A DNA stretch of 26,487 nt from positions 1 through 26,487 of the IMG/VR virus record IMGVR_UViG_3300025127_004845. One strand, 5' to 3'. Shown in pieces: positions 7,340 through 15,991 of this stretch. The notes beneath the pieces were generated by a model. The model searched no databases. It was not told the DNA's origin and saw nothing but the letters and a program-made list of their open reading frames with translations. The position numbers were made by a program, and so were the translations under genes. The number at the start of each line of letters is the position of its first letter. Position 1 is the stretch's first letter. The stretch is from a virus.

Positions 7340-9263
7340 CAACTACCTCACATGATCCAGCACTACAAGCAAGAGTTTGGGAGGATTTAGTATTGTCATC
7401 TTGCTCATGTAGTGCTAAATCACTCCAGTTTATTTCATCTGGCTGATTCTTTTTTAACCTATTATAGGTATCGTTGTCAATATCTTCGTAAGGTGCTTGT
7501 TGATATACGTGTCCGAAGTTTGGTAAAAAAGATATACCACTTAGGTCATCAAAGTTTCTCCAACACCAATCAGCTACACCTAACCATTCATCTTCATTAA
7601 CTGATATTGTTACACTTGGTTTATGCTCACACCAATGTTGTGCGTATATCAACCAATGATCTAATTGTTCAATAGCTGATCGTTGATTACGAGTTATACA
7701 AGCATTAGGTGCTTTCTCAACAAACGAAAATACGGCTGTTGAATCCGGCTTCATAACACAATCTTCTGTTGGAATGTTTTGTGTTTGTAAAAATTGTGTT
7801 AGTGGATCTTTCTTATCACCTCTCACTCTTCTAATATAATGTTCGTTGTGTCGTGCATGTATGCCCGATGCGGCATTAACTAATTGAGACACAGTACCGG
7901 ACGGTTTGACACAAGTGATAGCTGTAGATTGATTAATACCGAACCGTTTAGCCCACGTTTTATTTACCTCCACAGCTTTTTGTTTCATCATCGTTAATAA
8001 GTTTGGGAGGATTGATTTATTAAATACATCGCCAGATAATATTTTATGATCCATGATACCGGTTAATGACACACCAAGTAATCTTTCTTTTTCAGTAGTA
8101 TCTTTCCATTGTCTGCGTAGATATTTAAAACTAGTTAAGGTAGACTGCATAGTGCCAAGTATAGTGGCAGCCTCAACTTTATCTAGTAAATCTTCTTCTT
8201 TATCACTTTCACGAACAACTACTTCGGATAGGTTACAAAATTGAAAAGGCTGTAAGATTATCTCTGAGCACGGATTAGTTCCGAACTCAAAGTTAGCATC
8301 TCTTCTTTTGTTACGTGCTGCAACTTTCTTTGAGGCTTGTCTGTTAAAAATACCACGTTCACCACTGCCCGATTTATAAAGAGCTAACCACTCTTCCATA
8401 AATGTACCAATGTTGTCTGGTTTTGTTTCGTACACAGCTGAGTTATTTGACAATGCTCTTTGTGCTTCAACTCTATACCACTCTCCAGACTTGGCATCTC
8501 TCATGTCTCTATCGTTTAAATCAGACAAACTAATCATAGCTGATCGTCTTACACCACCAACTACAACAATCTCTCCGACTTTACAAACAAGATCGTGACA
8601 CTCTAACGGGGTGAGCTTTCTACCCTTGGCTTTAATAAAGGTTTCTTTGGCAAAGTTGAAGAGATCCACGAGTGGTGCAGGTCCAGAAGCTCTGCCGCCG
8701 AAAGTTTGGAGTCGTGCTCCTGCTGGTCGCACGTTAGAAATATCCCACCTGGGAATTTGCCCGGCATACAATAATGTAACGACTTCCCGAAATGCTTTTG
8801 CCCAACCAAGTTTAGAATCTCTGACCACGATAACAGACTCTGTATCATGGAAATCATCAGCAACATTAGGCAGATGTTCTGTATATTTTTTTTCAACACT
8901 AAAACCAACTCCCGTCCCACACATAAGTACATAAAGTATTTCATCAAAAGCTTTCGGATGATCCACCGGTATATAAGAACAATTATATCCGGCAATGTTC
9001 TCTTTCTCAAGGGCCGGACCGGCTGTCATTAGTGCTCTCATAGAGGGCATAACTTCTAAATTTAAAACTTTGTTTTCAAGATTCTCTCTTGTTTTTTTAT
9101 CTAATTTATATTTAAAATTTTTCTCTAAATGTTTTTCAAAAAAATCAAAATATCTACCCACTGTTTCGTGCCATTCCTCTCTTCTTTTTTCTTCCGACAA
9201 CCATCTAGCATACCTAGACTTATGTATAAATTGTTGATAAACAGTTGGTAGTTTCTTTTTCAT
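7332..9263 (-). CDS. nrdJ: Adenosylcobalamin-dependent ribonucleotide reductase, class II (monomeric type)
   Basis: A 643-residue enzyme that reduces ribonucleotides to deoxyribonucleotides for phage DNA synthesis. NPCSE at 330-334 carries the thiyl-radical Cys (C332) and catalytic Glu (E334). C95 (GYNCSY) and C343 (QFCNL) fit the active-site redox pair; the 11-residue C332-C343 spacing equals that of the Lactobacillus leichmannii enzyme (408/419). The C-terminal C633-x4-C638 pair is the usual shuttle for thioredoxin-linked re-reduction. These features fit the monomeric ribonucleoside-triphosphate reductase type. No intein is seen. AGGAG precedes the ATG. Host or environmental cobalamin would be needed. 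It overlaps the next gene downstream. Confidence 0.95.
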   Translation of the reverse strand: MKKKLPTVYQQFIHKSRYARWLSEEKRREEWHETVGRYFDFFEKHLEKNFKYKLDKKTRENLENKVLNLEVMPSMRALMTAGPALEKENIAGYNCSYIPVDHPKAFDEILYVLMCGTGVGFSVEKKYTEHLPNVADDFHDTESVIVVRDSKLGWAKAFREVVTLLYAGQIPRWDISNVRPAGARLQTFGGRASGPAPLVDLFNFAKETFIKAKGRKLTPLECHDLVCKVGEIVVVGGVRRSAMISLSDLNDRDMRDAKSGEWYRVEAQRALSNNSAVYETKPDNIGTFMEEWLALYKSGSGERGIFNRQASKKVAARNKRRDANFEFGTNPCSEIILQPFQFCNLSEVVVRESDKEEDLLDKVEAATILGTMQSTLTSFKYLRRQWKDTTEKERLLGVSLTGIMDHKILSGDVFNKSILPNLLTMMKQKAVEVNKTWAKRFGINQSTAITCVKPSGTVSQLVNAASGIHARHNEHYIRRVRGDKKDPLTQFLQTQNIPTEDCVMKPDSTAVFSFVEKAPNACITRNQRSAIEQLDHWLIYAQHWCEHKPSVTISVNEDEWLGVADWCWRNFDDLSGISFLPNFGHVYQQAPYEDIDNDTYNRLKKNQPDEINWSDLALHEQDDNTKSSQTLACSAGSCEVVDV

Positions 9264-9508
9264 TTTACTTTTCTCCTTTTCATTTTAAATATGTTTCTTA
9301 TGTGGGTTATAGTCATAAATATATTTAACAACATTATAAAATATAATCCATGTCTAATAGCCCACCACCACCAAAAAGTTTGAGACACAAGTCCAACCCA
9401 TGGGGCTTTCTTTGATCCGTTACCGTACAGGTATACCGAAAGACAAGCTCCGGTAGCTGCAAAAAATTCTAAGAACGGAAAGTTATCGTAAGTCAATAAG
9501 TGTAGCAT
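9260..9508 (-). CDS. Small membrane protein, unknown function
   Basis: 82 residues with two or three hydrophobic segments: FPFLEFFAATGACLSVYLYG (10-29), a middle part with QTFWWWWAIRHGLYFIMLL, and a basic end (KMKRRKVK) expected on the cytoplasmic side. The G(N)GSK..PWVGL.SQ.FW pattern recalls small phage membrane proteins similar to a piece of PnuC-type transporters, but this is only a resemblance. No clear ribosome site is visible; the start lies inside the upstream gene (26-base overlap), which suggests coupled translation. Its stop overlaps the nrdJ start by 4 bases. Confidence 0.65.
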   Translation of the reverse strand: MLHLLTYDNFPFLEFFAATGACLSVYLYGNGSKKAPWVGLVSQTFWWWWAIRHGLYFIMLLNIFMTITHIRNIFKMKRRKVK

Positions 9509-9929
9509 TTTTTATTGGTATATTAAAGAAATATTCTCCACTAGAGATAAATTTATTAGGCACCTGTACAATTTTAACACACTCTGATGCTTTTATAGAC
9601 CAAGCCTTTTGTAAGTCTTTTCTTAAAACATAAAAAGTTAACCGATCCGGTAAATCTTGCATGTCAATTAGTCTTTTTTTACGGTAAGGAATATGAATTG
9701 TGTCCCAAGATGGCGGCCAGTCATTTACCCATCCCGGTTTAACTTCTACCTCGTGATAAGATACTTCTGGCTTTACTACCTTTATGTCAGCATTATAATC
9801 CTCAATATCAGATGATAGTTGGCAGCCCAATCCTAATAAAAAATCTCTAACGGCTTGTTTAGCTGGACTATCCCATTTGTTATATTCTGTTATACGAAAT
9901 GGAGATTTATTGTTTTGTATCAGCACCAT
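9483..9929 (-). CDS. PD-(D/E)XK nuclease-like protein
   Basis: 148 residues from the ATG at 9929, chosen because GAGG precedes it at a proper distance; the longer frame upstream overlaps the next gene too far. Residues 44-64 read as DYNADIKV followed by HEVEVKPGW, giving D48 and E62-V-K64. This is the D...ExK core of PD-(D/E)XK nucleases. The N-terminal helix and later basic strand (PYRKKRLID) fit a small restriction-endonuclease-like fold. It may cut host DNA or trim phage DNA. The family match is by motif only, and an inactive homologue is possible. Confidence 0.62.
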   Translation of the reverse strand: MVLIQNNKSPFRITEYNKWDSPAKQAVRDFLLGLGCQLSSDIEDYNADIKVVKPEVSYHEVEVKPGWVNDWPPSWDTIHIPYRKKRLIDMQDLPDRLTFYVLRKDLQKAWSIKASECVKIVQVPNKFISSGEYFFNIPIKNATLIDLR

Positions 9930-10134
9930 CTTTTTTGTCCTCACATTTGTGTTTAAAAAAAACGTTACCAAAAACAGTAAGACTAGTGTTGTCTGGGTTT
10001 GGTTTAGTCTTACCAACATATTCCCATTCACAATCCATTGTTTTCTCGTTGATGGCTCGTTGTTGAAAAAAATCTATGTTATTTAACGTGTAAAAATTCA
10101 TAGCTAATCCAACTATTATAGATATTGGGTCCAT
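9907..10134 (-). CDS. Small protein of unknown function
   Basis: 75 residues. The N-terminus (MDPISIIVGLAMNFYTLNNI) is hydrophobic and could be a short membrane anchor. The rest is polar, with two cysteines and a charged end (KHKCEDKKDGADTKQ). An AGGAG eight or so bases before the ATG supports the start. It overlaps the PD-(D/E)XK gene by 23 bases and follows DUF3310 by four. No family is recognised. Confidence 0.6.
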   Translation of the reverse strand: MDPISIIVGLAMNFYTLNNIDFFQQRAINEKTMDCEWEYVGKTKPNPDNTSLTVFGNVFFKHKCEDKKDGADTKQ

Positions 10135-10138
10135 ATTA

Positions 10139-10369
10139 TTACTCCTCCTTTAATAAGTTAATATATTTTTTTAAATACCACTCAGCTTTTTTTAAATCTT
10201 CTAATCGTTTGCCTTTGTAATTACATCTCCAAACATATTTTATAACTTGTCCTCGTAAGTACCCGTGAAACTCTTCGGGTGTAAGAGTAGCTTCAATCGC
10301 CTCTATACATTCTATACCTTCGTTTGCTGTGTAGTGAGCCGGGTGATTAACTGGGTCATCACTTGCCAT
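10139..10369 (-). CDS. DUF3310 protein (T7 gp1.7-like family)
   Basis: 76 residues from the ATG at 10369, which has GGAG six bases upstream; an in-frame ATG at 10381 would add four residues but lacks a site. The sequence VNHPAHYTANEGIECIEAIE, then QVIKYVWRCNYKGK and DLKKAEWYLKKYI, is the whole DUF3310 signature. The family includes T7 gp1.7, a nucleotide kinase that phosphorylates dTMP and dGMP, so a role in dNTP supply fits the neighbouring replication genes. This copy contains essentially only the domain. Confidence 0.85.
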   Translation of the reverse strand: MASDDPVNHPAHYTANEGIECIEAIEATLTPEEFHGYLRGQVIKYVWRCNYKGKRLEDLKKAEWYLKKYINLLKEE

Positions 10370-10763
10370 TGTCTTCTCCATGTCTCATATTTAACAACAC
10401 ATTTAACCTCTTTCGTTCAAAATTAACCTTTTCAGGTTCACGAATGAGTCGACTAGCAAAGTCACGAACTTGACTGTAGTTAAGGTTAGCAAGATCACAA
10501 ACATCAACAAACCAAGAAGCAGTAACCCCGGTAGTTTTAGTAAACCATCGCACAGCATCTTGCTGAACGACCATATTTTCTTTGCTAGTAATTTCGGGAG
10601 CACTAGCATCCAGTAGTGCTTGATAGATAATAGCTCTGAATAAGGTTCTTTCGTTTTCTCCTTCATGATTTTCCCTTTCTGTATTGGTCGAGAGATCGAT
10701 ACTTATACGGCTTGCTTTTTCTTTTGACAAATAGTCGGTCTGGTTCTTCTTTTGGTTTTTCAT
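10359..10763 (-). CDS. Helical protein of unknown function in the replication operon
   Basis: 134 residues from the only ATG (10763). This start overlaps the endonuclease I gene by 101 bases, which is unusual; a TTG eleven codons later would shorten the overlap, and the only upstream ribosome site is weak. The folded part is residues 40-128: LFRAIIYQALLDAS, then QQDAVRWF, then a helix-turn-helix-like FVDVCDLANLNYSQVRDFASRLI. I have seen similar short proteins in alphaproteobacterial phages without a known function. DNA binding is a guess from the last segment. It overlaps the DUF3310 start by 11 bases. Confidence 0.65.
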   Translation of the reverse strand: MKNQKKNQTDYLSKEKASRISIDLSTNTERENHEGENERTLFRAIIYQALLDASAPEITSKENMVVQQDAVRWFTKTTGVTASWFVDVCDLANLNYSQVRDFASRLIREPEKVNFERKRLNVLLNMRHGEDNGK

Positions 10764-11154
10764 CTATCCATTCTTGAGGTATTGTTTTGTCTGCCCATAA
10801 AAAATTATGTTTATCTAACCATTGAGCATAAGTTGTTTTACTTCCTTTGTAAAGTTTTGATTTAGAGTTTTGCAAAACAAAACGAATGTCTAGTTTTGGT
10901 AACTGTCTTTGTATATACAGATGTTTGTCCCGGTTGGCAAGTGTTAACTGTCCTTTAATCTCAATAATTATACCGTTGCCTAACACAACATCAGGCACAT
11001 AAGTATGATAAGACTCAGGAACTGAAAAAGGTATGGTCAAAGTTTCATATTCAAAAAATATTTTATCGTCCATAAGTTTCTTACAAACTTCTGATTCAAA
11101 CACAGACCGAAAGGTAATTCCTTTTACCTTTTTTTTCTTTATACGGCTAAACAT
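10663..11154 (-). CDS. Endonuclease I, Holliday junction resolvase (T7 gp3-like)
   Basis: 163 residues, close to the T7 enzyme's length. FRSVFESEV carries E20, and PDVVLGNGIIIEIKG carries D55, E65 and K67. These are the same residue numbers as the T7 catalytic set, and the C-terminal half (SKLYKGSKTTYAQW, ADKTIPQEW) is also characteristic. It resolves branched DNA made during phage replication and can degrade host DNA. The C-terminal tail is strongly basic. Its start overlaps the upstream stop as TAATG, and the product probably works with the neighbouring exonuclease and SSB. Confidence 0.95.
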   Translation of the reverse strand: MFSRIKKKKVKGITFRSVFESEVCKKLMDDKIFFEYETLTIPFSVPESYHTYVPDVVLGNGIIIEIKGQLTLANRDKHLYIQRQLPKLDIRFVLQNSKSKLYKGSKTTYAQWLDKHNFLWADKTIPQEWIDEKPKEEPDRLFVKRKSKPYKYRSLDQYRKGKS

Positions 11155-12002
11155 TAAGGAATATCTTCGGGAACTTTGGGTTCGTTCTTAACTGTTGTTA
11201 ACCAACGAGGACCATTACTATAAATAAATTTTCGTAATCCTTTACCTTTGTTAGAATCACTCCAACATTCATTTTTAAATGAACAGTAAGAACAATTTAC
11301 ACCTAACTTTCTGTTTCCCGTAACTCCATCAGCTTCATCGGGATAACATCTCGGTGGTGGTGTGTCTGACTCAAGGCAAGTTTTAAGTTTAGCTATCTTT
11401 TCTTTTACATCCGGCAGTTCTTTTTTATCCGGAGTGCATACAGCTATATGTCCAAACTGTTTATCGATAGCTAAGAAACAAAGTTTGTCATTTTGTTCAG
11501 CTTCTCCATAAGCTTTAATTTGATACAGATAACCAAAAGAATCGTTCTCTCTTGTTAAGTTATTACTTTTAAATTTTTTAAATCCAAAACTTGAGGCACT
11601 TTTAATATCACATACCCAACCATCAATGGTTGCATCTTTGTGCCCTTTAATACCATCAAGTTCTAACTCTTTTTGTTCTTCGGTAACATCATGTCCCGCC
11701 ATACGAGCAAACAATAACAACAAGTCTTCTAGTATATGGCCATATAAAAACTTTATTTTTGTTTCAGCTGTCAAATGTTCTCGTAAATCGGGACGATGAC
11801 ATTCATACCAAGATTGTCTTTCCGGTTTACCAAGAGCCGACATACGAAGTCCTCGTGACTCGTTTGGTTTATACCGGAAAGAGTTTCTAATAGAATTCGT
11901 GACCGACTTTGAGAAAGCCTCAAGCTGTTCATCTGTAGGTTCAACACCACCGGCATCAAACAACCGATAAATATCTTGTACTAATGTGTCAATAGTCGCC
12001 AC
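11154..12002 (-). CDS. Cas4/RecB-like PD-(D/E)XK exonuclease with a probable iron-sulfur cluster
   Basis: 282 residues starting at GTG 12002, with AGGAG six bases upstream. Nuclease motifs: GHILED (E92), GHKDATID (D123), CDIKSAS (D132-I-K134), and QIKAY (Q161...Y165), the RecB QxxxY motif. The C-terminus has C237-x2-C240-x5-C246, and C68 lies upstream in the N-terminal half. One N-terminal Cys plus a C-x2-C-x5-C end is how Cas4 and AddB-type nucleases hold a 4Fe-4S cluster. It probably takes the role of T7 gp6 exonuclease in host DNA breakdown or recombination. No CRISPR genes or arrays are present, so an adaptation role is unlikely here. Confidence 0.85.
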   Translation of the reverse strand: MATIDTLVQDIYRLFDAGGVEPTDEQLEAFSKSVTNSIRNSFRYKPNESRGLRMSALGKPERQSWYECHRPDLREHLTAETKIKFLYGHILEDLLLLFARMAGHDVTEEQKELELDGIKGHKDATIDGWVCDIKSASSFGFKKFKSNNLTRENDSFGYLYQIKAYGEAEQNDKLCFLAIDKQFGHIAVCTPDKKELPDVKEKIAKLKTCLESDTPPPRCYPDEADGVTGNRKLGVNCSYCSFKNECWSDSNKGKGLRKFIYSNGPRWLTTVKNEPKVPEDIP

Positions 12003-12010
12003 GATAACTC

Positions 12011-12526
12011 CTAATTAAAAGTAGCTGATTCTTCAGCCACCGGTGGAGCATTTACTTCAGGAAAGTCTTCAGCCCCGGAGCTTGTGTCTGCCACAAATTT
12101 AATTATTTTTACAGAACGAAGGATAGCTGTAACTCCCTTTGATCCTGTGGGTGACGTGTATGGATATGGGTTCAACTTAACATACACTTCCGTACCACGA
12201 CCAAGACGGCCGTTTGGTACATCCTGCATAGTTAGTTGTCTGTTGTTCGTATCAAACACTCTCGGCTTAATCGGATTTTCAGTTCCATCTTTTTTATAAA
12301 AGTTTGTTTTAACTTCAATATAATTGCCAAGCTCCGGTTTGGTATCAGAACTCTTTACATTCAAACCTAAAGACTCAAGTGTCTTTTTATTTTTATCATC
12401 CACTTGCAAAGTAATTTTAAACTTTGGTGGTGGAAAAGTATTGTCGGGTTCAAATAAATGATTGTAGTGACAGATACCTTGGACAATAACATCCTTTGGT
12501 CTATCGTTCTTTGACGAATTTGCCAT
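12011..12526 (-). CDS. Single-stranded DNA-binding protein (T7 gp2.5-like)
   Basis: 171 residues from the ATG at 12526, where AGGAG lies six bases upstream; the in-frame ATG at 12559 is less likely. The body is strand-rich with an OB-fold character (FKITLQVDDK, YIEVKTNFYKK, TEVYVKLNPYPY, VTAILRSVKII). The end is acidic and flexible (GAEDFPEVNAPPVAEES) and closes with an aromatic residue, as in gp2.5, where the tail contacts polymerase and helicase. It sits between the polymerase and exonuclease genes. The family call rests on size, tail and context more than on exact motifs. Confidence 0.8.
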   Translation of the reverse strand: MANSSKNDRPKDVIVQGICHYNHLFEPDNTFPPPKFKITLQVDDKNKKTLESLGLNVKSSDTKPELGNYIEVKTNFYKKDGTENPIKPRVFDTNNRQLTMQDVPNGRLGRGTEVYVKLNPYPYTSPTGSKGVTAILRSVKIIKFVADTSSGAEDFPEVNAPPVAEESATFN

Positions 12527-12611
12527 AGATTTCTCCTTTAAAAGTTGTGACTTATCCATATATAAGTCTATTAATATTAAGTCTTATCACTAACACATAA
12601 AAAAATAGTTG

Positions 12612-14306
12612 TCAATGAGTTTCTTTCCAAGTTGTCCCGATATGATATTCACTATCTAAAGGACAGTTGAACTGTAAAATCTTTTCAGCTTCTTTCATAG
12701 CTTGTTTAGTAATCTGACCGAACTCTTCAGCCTGATCTCTTTTGACCTCCCACTGCACCTCATCGTGCACGTTAGCTACCGGCCTTGCATCTAATTTTTT
12801 CTCCTTAACCATACGATCAATCTCACAAAGAAAATGCTTGCAGACAATACTACCACAACTTTGTAGAAGAACATTTAAAGCTGCGTGTTCACTTCGACAC
12901 TCTAAAAGTCTGCCGTCAATAGCTTTTATGTTACCGTGGTTTGATCGTAGCATCGCAGTAATTTTATTCTTTAACTCTCGAATCATCGGAAATGCTGACT
13001 CAAACTTATCTCGTAATTGTTTTCCTTCAGACATACCACCACCAACAACCTTACCCAGCTTCTCGTTACCGGCTCCGTATATGTAGGCATACAGCCAAGT
13101 TTTACATACTGATCGATCAGCTAAACCCAAAGCCTCTTTGTGCACATTGTGAATGTCGCCACCAACAACAATGTCTGTGTACTTTTGATTATTGAGGTAA
13201 TGAGCAAAACATCTTATCTCAAGTGACGAGGCATCTGAACCGACGAGACAGTAGTTTATAGGATCTTCTACCGTCCAACAATCTCTACACTCCGGGCCGT
13301 ATGAAGAATAACTTGCGGGTATCTGTGCCATATTAGGACTGTAATGACTCATACGGTGTGTCACACAGCCTATCGTTATAACTTTACCGTGCACTCGGCT
13401 GTCCGGTCCCACAGCCTCAAGCCACGATTTTATTTGTGATACCCTTTTCTGCATCAGTAAAAACTCTGACATCTTTTTAGCTTCAGACAAATTAATTTCT
13501 GACAAGACAGATTCATCCACTATAGGTTGTCCCTTCGGGGTTAGTCGTTGAGGATCGGGCTGCCACCCCACAGCTTTCAATCGTTTTATTATCTGTTGGC
13601 GAGAGTTTGGGTTGAATATCTCAACGTTATCTTTTAATCGTTTGCCGGTCTTGTCACTGTATCTCTCTGTTATTATTGGTGGAAATATTTTCTGTAAGTC
13701 TTGCTTTATTTGACCGGAGTTGTCCTCAAGATCAGCCATCAGCATTGATGCTTTCTTCTGGTCAAGGTAAAAGCCGTTGACCTCTTGCTGTGTAATTATG
13801 TGTCTGACTTTATGTTCAAGTCTGACTGGCGACTTACCAAAAGGTTTGAGTAATGGCTGTAGATGTTGGGCTAGTTTACGAGTCAGGGCCACATCCTGTC
13901 GACAGTAATAAAGCATCTCATTGCTGTATGTTTCAAAGTCATCTTTAAAATCTATCTTCTCACATTGTAATCGTTCACCCCAAGCCTTCAAGCTGTGTCC
14001 ACCATCTCTATGAGGTTGTATCATCTGTGATGCTAGCATCGTATCCCATACCCTCTCAGGTGGTAAACATATGTGGAGTAGCCGGCTAAGAACCACAGCA
14101 TCAAAGCTGACACCGTTGTGCATAATATATATTCTCTCCGGGTCTTGTTTGTGAAACTCTACAAACTCGTGAAGGTTATCAATAAATTCTTTTGTCTCTC
14201 CCGTTTCAAAATCCATACAGCATATGCAGTGTATTTTTGTTACCGGTATCTCATCAGTTTCTATGTCTAATACTGTATATTTAAAGGAAGACGGCATCCG
14301 TATCAC
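12612..14306 (-). CDS. DNA polymerase I-type (family A), T7-like, with proofreading domain
   Basis: 564 residues from GTG 14306 (ATG 14297 is also possible, giving 561). The 3'-5' exonuclease has D14-I-E16, N64...D69 (HNGVSFD) and Y134-x3-D138. The polymerase has motif A GSDASSLEIR (D358), motif B R398...K402-x3-Y406 in CKTWLYAYIYGAG, and motif C VHDE (514-516). The Tyr four residues after the motif B Lys corresponds to E. coli position 762 and T7 Y526. It is shorter than T7 polymerase (704), so a thioredoxin-binding insert is probably missing. It overlaps the primase-helicase gene by 26 bases. Confidence 0.96.
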   Translation of the reverse strand: MIRMPSSFKYTVLDIETDEIPVTKIHCICCMDFETGETKEFIDNLHEFVEFHKQDPERIYIMHNGVSFDAVVLSRLLHICLPPERVWDTMLASQMIQPHRDGGHSLKAWGERLQCEKIDFKDDFETYSNEMLYYCRQDVALTRKLAQHLQPLLKPFGKSPVRLEHKVRHIITQQEVNGFYLDQKKASMLMADLEDNSGQIKQDLQKIFPPIITERYSDKTGKRLKDNVEIFNPNSRQQIIKRLKAVGWQPDPQRLTPKGQPIVDESVLSEINLSEAKKMSEFLLMQKRVSQIKSWLEAVGPDSRVHGKVITIGCVTHRMSHYSPNMAQIPASYSSYGPECRDCWTVEDPINYCLVGSDASSLEIRCFAHYLNNQKYTDIVVGGDIHNVHKEALGLADRSVCKTWLYAYIYGAGNEKLGKVVGGGMSEGKQLRDKFESAFPMIRELKNKITAMLRSNHGNIKAIDGRLLECRSEHAALNVLLQSCGSIVCKHFLCEIDRMVKEKKLDARPVANVHDEVQWEVKRDQAEEFGQITKQAMKEAEKILQFNCPLDSEYHIGTTWKETH

Positions 14307-15948
14307 TCTCTCCTGTTGGCTCGGGTTGTTTTTGTTCTTGCATCCTACCAGTATTTTTATCCCATTTCAACCAACAACAAGGGCCAGTTTCTCCACTGAA
14401 TCTGTTTTTCAATACTCGTATCGTTGTTAAATTTCTTTTGTCTTCCGTATCGGCTTGTCCGTTTCGTATCAAAGCAAACACCATATCACACAACTGAGCA
14501 ATCCCGTGTGAACCTCTGAGGTCAGCCAAAGATATACTCCCTCCCTCCTCGGCTGTATTGTTTTGTGGCAGTGTTCGTCTTAGGTGAGACACAAGCATTA
14601 GATGTATGCCTTGCTCTTGAACGAGAGTTCTTAGCCTGGTCATAATCGTATCTATGGCTCGTCGTTCATCGTTTCCGTCGTGTGCACCGACAATCATATG
14701 CAGATGATCAACAATTATATACTTACAAGCTAGTCCGGAGGACAAATATTGTATCTTACTAATGACATTATCTATATTTGTAGCACCAAAGTGATCCCAT
14801 AATCTGACTCTACCAGTGCCAAGTGTCTGATTCCACGCATCTTTTTTAATGTCCATTGAGGCTGTTGTTGTGGGTAAATGGAGGGGGAGGTTAGCCTCAA
14901 CAGACATTAGTCCTTTGGCTGTACGGAGGACACTTTCCTCCAAGAATAGACAGCCAACGGATTCTGTGGTGTTCTTGACAATGTGGTGGGCTAGTTCTCG
15001 CATAACACTAGACTTACCGATACCCGAGCCGGCACACCAGCAGGTGAGTTCTGATTTTCTCATACCGTATGTCATATCGTTCATACCTCGCCACGGGTAG
15101 GGCAAGGACTCTTGTGGTTTCTCGTTTTCTATCAGATCCCACGTTGACTCTCCGAGGATTATACCCTCCGGTGTGTAGTCTCGAGCTTCCCACCAGAGCT
15201 GTGTAAATCCTTTACGGTTATTAGTAGCAATGTATTCGTTTGCATCTTTGAGGTGGAGGTCTACGACTTTGACTTTGTTGGGAGGAAACAGATCGGCAAC
15301 CTGCTGTGATGCCTTACGTCCGGGTTCATCGTTATCAAAGCAGAGGACTATTGTGTCAAAGCTGTTGATATATTCAAAGTTCTTCTGGCAGTCTGATACA
15401 GCTGACTGAGCACCGTTTTTGATGGATACACACGGCCATCGTGAGCCGAGCATCTCGTAACCTGACAGAGCATCCACTTCTCCTTCGAAGATAGTTATGT
15501 ATTTACCACCCTTGGCAAAGATATGCTGCCCAAATAGTATACTGTTACGGCTATCGCCTATATATTTGAAGTCCTTGGTTTGGGTATCTCTGACTTTAGT
15601 CCCGATGTGATTCCCGTTTTTGTCGGTGTACGGATAGAGGTGACGGCTGATCTGTGTGTCAACACGGTTGTGTTTCACTCCGTATCGTTGGCAGGTCTCC
15701 CTGGATATGTGGCGATCCGTCAGTTCATCAATGATGCCGTTCGGTAGAGTCTGTGGCTTCGGTGGTTCCTGTTTAGGTACAGGGGCCGGGTTGTCGCCGG
15801 GTGTATGTGTGTTGCATACGAAACAGTAAGTATGTCCGTCTGAGTATAGTGAGTTACCGTCAGATGACCCACAGTTGTCGCACGGTATGTGCTTTATAAA
15901 TTTAGAGTCTGTTTGGTGTTCCACGTTTTTCCCCCTTTCACACCTCAT
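14281..15948 (-). CDS. Primase-helicase (T7 gp4-like)
   Basis: 555 residues from ATG 15948. A GTG at 15924 has AGGGGG seven bases upstream and may be the true start (547 residues). The N-terminal zinc finger is C23-x2-C26...C42-x2-C45. The TOPRIM primase core has FEGEVDAL (E155) and CFDNDEPGRKA (D205, D207). The RecA-like helicase domain starts near 285, with Walker A GSGIGKSS (307-314), then FLEE, YIIVDHLHMIV (Walker B-like) and RGSHGIAQLCD. It unwinds the fork and primes lagging-strand synthesis for the polymerase encoded just downstream. As the first gene after the strong promoter at 15963-15991, it heads the replication operon. Confidence 0.95.
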   Translation of the reverse strand: MRCERGKNVEHQTDSKFIKHIPCDNCGSSDGNSLYSDGHTYCFVCNTHTPGDNPAPVPKQEPPKPQTLPNGIIDELTDRHISRETCQRYGVKHNRVDTQISRHLYPYTDKNGNHIGTKVRDTQTKDFKYIGDSRNSILFGQHIFAKGGKYITIFEGEVDALSGYEMLGSRWPCVSIKNGAQSAVSDCQKNFEYINSFDTIVLCFDNDEPGRKASQQVADLFPPNKVKVVDLHLKDANEYIATNNRKGFTQLWWEARDYTPEGIILGESTWDLIENEKPQESLPYPWRGMNDMTYGMRKSELTCWCAGSGIGKSSVMRELAHHIVKNTTESVGCLFLEESVLRTAKGLMSVEANLPLHLPTTTASMDIKKDAWNQTLGTGRVRLWDHFGATNIDNVISKIQYLSSGLACKYIIVDHLHMIVGAHDGNDERRAIDTIMTRLRTLVQEQGIHLMLVSHLRRTLPQNNTAEEGGSISLADLRGSHGIAQLCDMVFALIRNGQADTEDKRNLTTIRVLKNRFSGETGPCCWLKWDKNTGRMQEQKQPEPTGESDTDAVFL

Positions 15949-15962
15949 TTTTCCCAGATTGC

Positions 15963-15991
15963 ACTATAAAATACACGGGCGGGGTTGTCAA
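15963..15991 (-). promoter_or_regulatory. Sigma70-like promoter of the replication operon
   Basis: On the minus strand TTGACA (15986-15991) and TATAGT (15963-15968) are separated by exactly 17 bases. The predicted start of transcription, about 15956, lies just before the primase-helicase start codons. The -35 is a perfect consensus. It should be read by host RNA polymerase and drive the genes down to 6426. Confidence 0.8.

Noticed and set aside
8603-9010. ORFs on both strands inside nrdJ (for example 8603-9010 minus and 8611-8934 plus)
   Set aside because: nrdJ is intact with all catalytic residues; these are shadow frames.
11154-12002. A CRISPR-Cas context for the Cas4-like nuclease
   Set aside because: No repeat-spacer array and no cas1 or cas2 were seen; the neighbours are T7-type replication genes.
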